A stretch of DNA of 10,333 nt, taken from positions 1-10,333 of the forward strand of contig JAZLHS010000169.1 of assembly GCA_045616885.1 (NCBI GenBank). Direction: 5' to 3'. This DNA is from RGIG250 sp045616885 (GTDB lineage Bacteria > Bacillota > Negativicutes > Selenomonadales > Selenomonadaceae). The position numbers and the translations under genes are program-made. Position 1 is the first letter of the stretch; each line of letters opens with the position of its first letter. Under the pieces are notes generated by a model that saw only the letters and a list, made by a program, of their open reading frames with translations, was not told the DNA's origin and made no database searches. Shown here one piece after another: positions 6,459 to 10,333 of the stretch.

Positions 6459-6528
6459 TAATTTATGGAAATGGTGTAAAGCTATATTAATTGACAGGTT
6501 TTTGCGAATGAATTTGTCGCATCGCTTA

Positions 6529-7143
6529 TCAGATGGCGATGCGGAAGGTGTCGTCGAGGAAATCGCCGATGGTGGAGCTGGCCTTCTTCTTTTCACCGCG
6601 CTTCTTCAGACCGGAGCGGTGCTTCAGGCACTCCCGGTAGATGTTGTCCTCCAGAGAGCCGGGCACCAGCTTTTCCCAGTGACGGCTGTCGAAGGGGCGC
6701 TCCTGAATATTGTTGTCGGGGCGACCCTCTACCTCCAGCTCGGAGAGGAACATTATCTGCTCTTTATTCGGCCGCAGCAGGTAGTGCTGGAGATAGTATT
6801 TCTGATCCGTGAGAACCTCGGTCGCCGGAGCGACACCGATGGGCAGTATTTTTATCCACACATCCAGCAGCTTCTCCTTGCCGGCGGGGGGAGTAGAGCG
6901 GCAGGAGGATACGCTGTCCAGATAATAGTTGAAGCCGTCATCGCTGAAGAGATAGACAAAACGCTTCTGGTCATCCTCCTCCTCGTTGCGGTCGGCGGCA
7001 GCTGCCAGAGAGGGGGACAGAGCGTTATCCACCATTGAGACTATGCTAGCTTTTTCGGCGGAGAAAGTGCTGAGGCTGACCTCACCGGCGGCAAAACTGC
7101 CGAGCAGAAGGGCGCTCAGGGCAATGGTAATCTTTCGCTTCAT
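6529..7143 (-). CDS. Small exported protein of unknown function
   Basis: 204 aa. I do not recognise the family with certainty. The N-terminus (MKRK, then a hydrophobic stretch to about residue 20) is a signal peptide, followed by an Ala-rich, then acidic linker (about 45-60). The core (61-175) has alternating strands with YYLDSVS, a Trp in DVWIKILP, YYLQHYLL and HWEKLVPGS. This order faintly recalls beta-rich surface-adhesin-E-like domains, but that is only an impression. Two cysteines (81 and 172) could form a disulphide in the periplasm. The C-terminal 30 residues are strongly basic (RGEKKK) before a hydrophobic end. Start ATG at 7143 has AGAGGT 6 nt upstream; a longer frame to 7200 lacks such a site. 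It stands alone between two DnaA-box clusters, with trkA 172 nt downstream and rsmG 208 nt upstream. Confidence 0.75.
   Translation of the reverse strand: MKRKITIALSALLLGSFAAGEVSLSTFSAEKASIVSMVDNALSPSLAAAADRNEEEDDQKRFVYLFSDDGFNYYLDSVSSCRSTPPAGKEKLLDVWIKILPIGVAPATEVLTDQKYYLQHYLLRPNKEQIMFLSELEVEGRPDNNIQERPFDSRHWEKLVPGSLEDNIYRECLKHRSGLKKRGEKKKASSTIGDFLDDTFRIAI
6852..6860 (+). promoter_or_regulatory. Perfect DnaA box inside the unknown gene
   Basis: TTATCCACA lies in the coding region; on the minus strand it spells part of the codons for VWIK. A near match, TTATCCACC, is at 7024-7032. They may link the two intergenic clusters, but isolated 9-mers also occur by chance. Confidence 0.4.
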
Positions 7144-7198
7144 GATACTACCTCTTTTCTGAAAAGCATCGTTATCCACGGAATTTCGTTCCTGGTAC

Positions 7199-7218
7199 AA
7201 TTTTTAAATTAAATATTT
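7199..7218. other. 20-bp pure A/T tract, possible DNA unwinding element
   Basis: AATTTTTAAATTAAATATTT has no G or C, in otherwise GC-rich DNA, and is flanked on both sides by DnaA-box-like 9-mers. It could be the melting site of an origin. It also lies about 55 bp upstream of the unknown gene's start, so it may contribute to that gene's promoter; no convincing -35/-10 pair was found. Confidence 0.5.
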
Positions 7219-7247
7219 GCGGATAAAATGAAATGTTTCGTTTCACT

Positions 7248-7257
7248 GTGATATCAC
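7248..7257. promoter_or_regulatory. Perfect 10-bp palindrome, possible operator
   Basis: GTGATATCAC sits between the A/T tract and the inverted DnaA-box pairs. Symmetry and position suggest a protein-binding site, for example an initiation regulator or repressor of the unknown gene. A 10-bp palindrome alone is weak evidence. Confidence 0.25.
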
Positions 7258-7326
7258 TTTTTCGGTTTCCACATTTACTGTGGAAGTTTTCCACTTTTTT
7301 ATCCACATGATGTGGAAAAACTCACC

Positions 7327-7343
7327 CACCGGCTTGCCGGATG
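7327..7343 (-). terminator. Weak terminator-like hairpin after rsmG
   Basis: CCGG-CAAG-CCGG on the minus strand, extendable by two pairs with a bulge, starts about 9 nt after the rsmG stop. A five-T run (7320-7316) follows about 7 nt later. The gap makes it a poor intrinsic terminator. Confidence 0.3.
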
Positions 7344-7351
7344 AGGTTTCG

Positions 7352-8209
7352 TTATCCTTGTTTCTTCTCCCGCTTGATTTCAGCCGGAGTCCGGGGGAAC
7401 TTGCCCGGAGTACCCTTTACCTTCCTTATATAGATGACGGCTCGCTTGTCCTGACCGTCGGTGGGGAGCTGCAGCTCCTTCACCTTTACGATTTCGCCGC
7501 CCAGCAGGGCAATCTTCTTTCGGGCGGCAGCGATCTCTTCCACATAGCCGGGGCCCTTTAGACAGATGGCCAGTCCGCCGGGGGCAAGCAGCGGCAGGAG
7601 ATATTCGGACAGGAGGCCGAGATTGGCTACAGCTCTGGCGGTAGCGATGTCGTACTTCTCCCGGTGCTCTCTGTGATGGCCGGCTTCTTCCGCTCGGGCG
7701 TGGAGGCAGGTCATGTTTTCCGATATGTGAGCCAGATGGTACATATCCTTTTTTGCCTCGGCGGTTATTTCTGCTGAGGTTTCTTTATTTTCCTCGGCCC
7801 GGCGATAGCCTTCCTCGGCTATCTCGGCGACGATACCGGCGATGACCTTCAGACGCTTCTGGAGGGAATCCAGCAGGGTAACGGTCAGCTCCGGCCGCAT
7901 AATGGAGAGGATGACGCCGGGGAGTCCGGCACCGGTACCAACATCTATGTACTTCAGTCGATGACCGCCGCGCTTTTTCCGCAGCTGCTTGAACAGCTCA
8001 TCGTCGATGGCGGTGAGGGAGTCGGCCACATTCTTGACGGCGAAGTCCTCTGGAGAGGTAAGAGCAGTCAGATTGATAGACTCATTGAGCGTCACGACCC
8101 GCTCGTAGTAGATGACCAGCGCTGCCAGCTGCTCCTCAGTGAGAGGCGGCAGCTCCAGCGACTTTACCGCATCCGTCAGATGGCGGATGAATTCTTCTTT
8201 ATTGACCAT
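7352..8209 (-). CDS. rsmG: 16S rRNA (guanine-527-N7)-methyltransferase RsmG (GidB), enlarged
   Basis: SAM-dependent enzyme that methylates G527 in the 530 loop of 16S rRNA; loss in other bacteria gives low-level streptomycin resistance. 285 aa against about 207-240 in E. coli and Bacillus. Visible motifs: NLTALTSPEDFAVKN (46-60), SAM-binding YIDVGTGAGLPG (87-98), LLDSLQKRLKVI (112-123), ATARAVANL (189-197) and a Firmicutes-like tail around GTPGKFPR (266-273). The extra length is mainly a Glu/Lys-rich insert at about 131-165, between the helix after LDS and HARAEE. The usual KH of the KH-x-x-DS motif reads KN here. Start ATG at 8209 lies inside mnmG (11-nt overlap) with GAGGA 8 nt upstream, so translation is coupled to mnmG. 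Confidence 0.94.
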   Translation of the reverse strand: MVNKEEFIRHLTDAVKSLELPPLTEEQLAALVIYYERVVTLNESINLTALTSPEDFAVKNVADSLTAIDDELFKQLRKKRGGHRLKYIDVGTGAGLPGVILSIMRPELTVTLLDSLQKRLKVIAGIVAEIAEEGYRRAEENKETSAEITAEAKKDMYHLAHISENMTCLHARAEEAGHHREHREKYDIATARAVANLGLLSEYLLPLLAPGGLAICLKGPGYVEEIAAARKKIALLGGEIVKVKELQLPTDGQDKRAVIYIRKVKGTPGKFPRTPAEIKREKKQG

Positions 8210-10333
8210 TGGTTATTCCTCGATTGTTCTTTTCCAGTGCCACCAGAAGGACGCTGACATCGGCCGGGCTGACGCCGGAGATGCGGGCGGCTCGGCCTAC
8301 CGTCTCTGGGGCGATGGCCACCAGCTTTTCCCGAGCCTCCTCGGAGAGGGCGGTGAGGGCGCCGAAGTCAAAGCCCGCCGGGAATTTCTTTTCCTCCAGA
8401 CGGTGCATCCGGGCTATCTGCTCCCGCTGCTTCTCTATATATCCTTCGTATTTTGCTTCGGTTTCCAGCTCGATGATGATATCTGCCGGTACCTCTCCAT
8501 AGGATAGGCCCCCTTTTAGGGGTGGAACAGACAATTCATCCACATCCCCCTGCGAAAGGCCCCCATTTAGGGGGGCTGTCACTGAAGGTGACTGGGGGGT
8601 GAAAGACAGCTCGGGTGCTTCCACGGCAGTTGAGACTTTATTATTGTATGCAGTCAGGTGCTGAATGACGCTTTCGTAGGCTGCACCGTTCTTCAGCAGT
8701 CTCTTTTCGTCCTCAGCTGATTTTTGGCTGTCTGCTGTCCAGAGGGCAGCCACGATTTCAGTCAAAGCCCGGAAGTCGATATCCTGCCGCTTCAACAGCT
8801 CAAAGAGGCTCAGGCCGGACTTCGGCGGCTGATATCCCAATTCACCGAAAACAGCTAGCGTTTCATTATTGGGAGCGATGGTGATATTCTTCAGCCCCGT
8901 CAGCAGCTCGGTCAGAAGATTCTTTTTAGCGGAGAATTTCTCCCAGCGGGTGTCGCTGACGAGACCGATGTCCCGGCCAATTTCCGTGAGGCGCAGATCG
9001 GCGTTGTCCTGACGAAGAATGAGGCGGTACTCTGCCCGGCTGGTCATCATGCGGTAGGGCTCGTTGGTGCCCTTCGTGACCAGGTCGTCGATGAGAACGC
9101 CGATGTAGGCTTCGTCACGACCCAGTACCAGCGGCTCCATTCCGTCGATGGCTCTGGCGGCATTGATACCGGCCATGAGTCCCTGAGCGGCGGCTTCTTC
9201 ATAGCCGCTGGTACCGTTGGACTGACCGGCACTATAGAGGCTGTCTACCTCGCGCGTCTCCAGACTGGGCTTCAGACCGAGGGGGTCGAGACAGTCGTAC
9301 TCGATAGCATAGGCGGCGCGCATCATTTCGCAGTGCTCCAGCCCCGGTATCGTCCGCAGGAAGGCTATCTGCACATCGGCCGGCAGGCTGGTGGACATAC
9401 CCTGCACGTACATTTCCTCCGTGTGATTGCCCTCCGGCTCCACGAACAGCTGATGGCGCTCCTTGTCCGGGAAGCGCATGAGCTTGCTCTCGATGGAGGG
9501 GCAGTAGCGGGGGCCGATGCCGGTGATGATGCCGTTGGCCATGGGGGCCCGGTGGAGATTGTCATTTATTATTTTGTGGGTAGCTTCATTCGTGTAGGTC
9601 AGATAGCAGGGCAGCTGACGGCGGGTCTTGGCCAGCCAGCGGTTATCCTCCGTATCGGTCATATAGCTGAAAGCCCCCATGGGGTCAAAGCCCGGCTGTA
9701 TTTCCATCTTGTCAAAATCAAGGGAGGCGCGGCTGACTCTCGCCGGAGTGCCTGTCTTAAAGCGCAGCAGCTTCAGCCCGGCTCGCTCCATGGCAGCGGT
9801 GAGCTTCATGGCGGGGCGCTGACCGTTGGGGCCGGATGGGTAATTTACCTCGCCGATTATCACCTTGCCGCCGAGATAAGTGCCGGTGGCGATGATGACC
9901 TTCTTCGCTTCATATATTTCGCCGGTCTCGCAGATGACGCCGGTTATCTTTTTCTTAGGAGTTTCTTCGATGATGAAGTCCTCTACCAGCAGCTGCTTCA
10001 CGTGGAGATTTTCCTGCTTCTCGCAGGTCTCCTTCATGGTGAACTGATAGAACTTCTTGTCGGCCTGAGCGCGGGGCGCTTGGACAGCCGGACCCTTGCC
10101 GGTATTCAGCAGGCGGTACTGTATCATGGCCTTGTCGGCGGTGATGCCCATCTCGCCACCGAGAGCGTCTATCTCGCGGACGAGGTGACCCTTGGCGGGG
10201 CCGCCGACGGAGGGATTGCAGGGCATCAGGGCGATGTTGTCCAGACTGATGGTGGCGAGAAGCGTCTTCTTGCCGGGACGGGCGGCGGCAAGGCCCGCCT
10301 CTACGCCCGCATGACCGGCACCGATGGCGATGA
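8199..10333 (-). CDS. mnmG: tRNA uridine-34 carboxymethylaminomethyl modification enzyme MnmG (GidA), N-terminus cut by window, with large insert
   Basis: FAD enzyme that, with MnmE, installs cmnm5U at the wobble position of certain tRNAs. 710 residues are visible. The frame runs to the right edge, where the FAD-binding GAGHAG is already present, so only about 10 residues are missing. Also seen: PCNPSVGGPAKGHLVREIDALGG (Cys38 here matches E. coli Cys47), GIGPRYCPSIESK (second conserved Cys at visible residue 277), GTSGYEEAAAQGLMAGINAA, KYEGYIEKQ, and the C-terminal ARISGVSPADVSVLLVAL. The total is about 90 residues over the usual 620-630. The excess lies between RQDIDFRALTEIV and ADIIIELETEAKYEGY (about 8496-8750), in the helical C-terminal part that binds MnmE, and includes a translated palindromic repeat. 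GQSNGT replaces the common GQINGT. No stop or frameshift interrupts it. Confidence 0.95.
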   Translation of the reverse strand, partial: IAIGAGHAGVEAGLAAARPGKKTLLATISLDNIALMPCNPSVGGPAKGHLVREIDALGGEMGITADKAMIQYRLLNTGKGPAVQAPRAQADKKFYQFTMKETCEKQENLHVKQLLVEDFIIEETPKKKITGVICETGEIYEAKKVIIATGTYLGGKVIIGEVNYPSGPNGQRPAMKLTAAMERAGLKLLRFKTGTPARVSRASLDFDKMEIQPGFDPMGAFSYMTDTEDNRWLAKTRRQLPCYLTYTNEATHKIINDNLHRAPMANGIITGIGPRYCPSIESKLMRFPDKERHQLFVEPEGNHTEEMYVQGMSTSLPADVQIAFLRTIPGLEHCEMMRAAYAIEYDCLDPLGLKPSLETREVDSLYSAGQSNGTSGYEEAAAQGLMAGINAARAIDGMEPLVLGRDEAYIGVLIDDLVTKGTNEPYRMMTSRAEYRLILRQDNADLRLTEIGRDIGLVSDTRWEKFSAKKNLLTELLTGLKNITIAPNNETLAVFGELGYQPPKSGLSLFELLKRQDIDFRALTEIVAALWTADSQKSAEDEKRLLKNGAAYESVIQHLTAYNNKVSTAVEAPELSFTPQSPSVTAPLNGGLSQGDVDELSVPPLKGGLSYGEVPADIIIELETEAKYEGYIEKQREQIARMHRLEEKKFPAGFDFGALTALSEEAREKLVAIAPETVGRAARISGVSPADVSVLLVALEKNNRGITNGQ
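8506..8602 (-). repeat. In-frame palindromic repeat, two 51-nt units, inside mnmG
   Basis: Two related copies start with AGGCCCCC at 8506 and 8557, exactly 51 nt apart. Each can fold on a C-run, a short A/T loop and a G-run (8509-8522 and 8560-8576). A further palindrome GTCAC-TGAAG-GTGAC is at 8578-8592. On the minus strand the units translate as APLNGGLSQGDV and PPLKGGLSYGEV, period 17 residues. Because 51 is a multiple of three, the frame is kept. This composition is unlike the enzyme around it and looks like a dispersed palindromic repeat that entered the gene. Confidence 0.7.

Larger units (their letters stand above)
7172..7319. promoter_or_regulatory. DnaA-box cluster with A/T-rich segment: candidate oriC (right arm)
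   Basis: The spacer 7144-7351 holds no gene. Boxes: TTATCCACA at 7299-7307 (plus, perfect) facing TTTTCCACA at 7311-7319 (minus), an inverted pair with a 3-bp gap. One-mismatch boxes are TTATCCACG (7172-7180), TTATCCGCA (7226-7218, minus), GTTTCCACA (7265-7273) and TTTTCCACT (7287-7295). TTCCACA-TTTAC-TGTGGAA (7267-7285) is also an inverted pair. Next to them is a 20-bp run of only A and T (7199-7218). DnaA boxes beside an unwinding-type element, close to rsmG and mnmG, is a classic origin layout. Caution: mnmG-rsmG are transcribed towards this site, whereas in Bacillus they run away from the origin. Confidence 0.65.

Noticed and set aside
6491..6520. TTGACA on the plus strand as a promoter -35
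   Set aside because: No -10-like hexamer 16-18 nt downstream and no plus-strand gene follows.
7144..7200. N-terminal extension of the unknown exported protein
   Set aside because: The ATG at 7143 has AGAGGT at the right distance and starts a clean signal peptide.
8506..8602. Two-unit repeat as a CRISPR array
   Set aside because: Only two imperfect units, inside an intact conserved reading frame, with no spacers or cas genes.

Overview
This window looks like chromosomal DNA from a moderately GC-rich member of the Firmicutes, most likely a diderm class Negativicutes lineage (Selenomonadales/Veillonellales). That placement is an inference from three things: the Firmicutes-type MnmG-RsmG pair, the exported cell-wall enzymes, and the general protein flavour. 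No rRNA or other diagnostic marker is present. Every gene is on the minus strand except a piece of an insertion sequence at the left edge.

Layout from left to right. Positions 1-349 hold the 3' half of an A/T-rich IS200/IS605-type Y1 transposase gene and its hairpin-rich right end. Positions 364-4854 hold four tightly packed minus-strand genes. Read in the direction of transcription they are two tandem, non-identical TrkH potassium-channel subunits, an exported L,D-transpeptidase, and an exported VanX-type D-Ala-D-Ala dipeptidase. A 152-nt spacer with two strong hairpins separates them from trkA (5007-6356), the cytoplasmic NAD-binding regulator of the Trk channels. A small exported protein of unknown function lies at 6529-7143, then rsmG (7352-8209). 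mnmG (8199 to the right edge) is truncated only by the window end.

The most striking non-coding signal is DnaA boxes. The two intergenic spacers around the small unknown gene (6357-6528 and 7144-7351) are packed with 9-mers matching TTWTNCACA, and the second also has a 20-bp run of pure A/T. One perfect box also lies inside the unknown gene. Together with mnmG-rsmG this looks like a bipartite chromosomal origin, or else a DnaA-box cluster close to the true origin. The left cluster forms the leader of trkA, so a link between DnaA and potassium-uptake expression is possible.

Two protein-level oddities stand out. The larger TrkH (3229-4854) has lost the conserved glycine of its fourth selectivity-filter segment, while its overlapping paralogue keeps it, which suggests a specialised or heterodimeric channel. 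MnmG is roughly 90 residues longer than usual. The excess sits in one place in the C-terminal region and includes a 51-nt-period palindromic repeat translated in frame, reminiscent of in-frame palindromic elements known from Rickettsia. RsmG also carries an extra stretch of about 35 residues.

How the genes work together: TrkA plus the two TrkH proteins would form a potassium uptake system. The L,D-transpeptidase and dipeptidase act outside the inner membrane on peptidoglycan or its fragments. MnmG modifies tRNA wobble uridines and RsmG methylates 16S rRNA.
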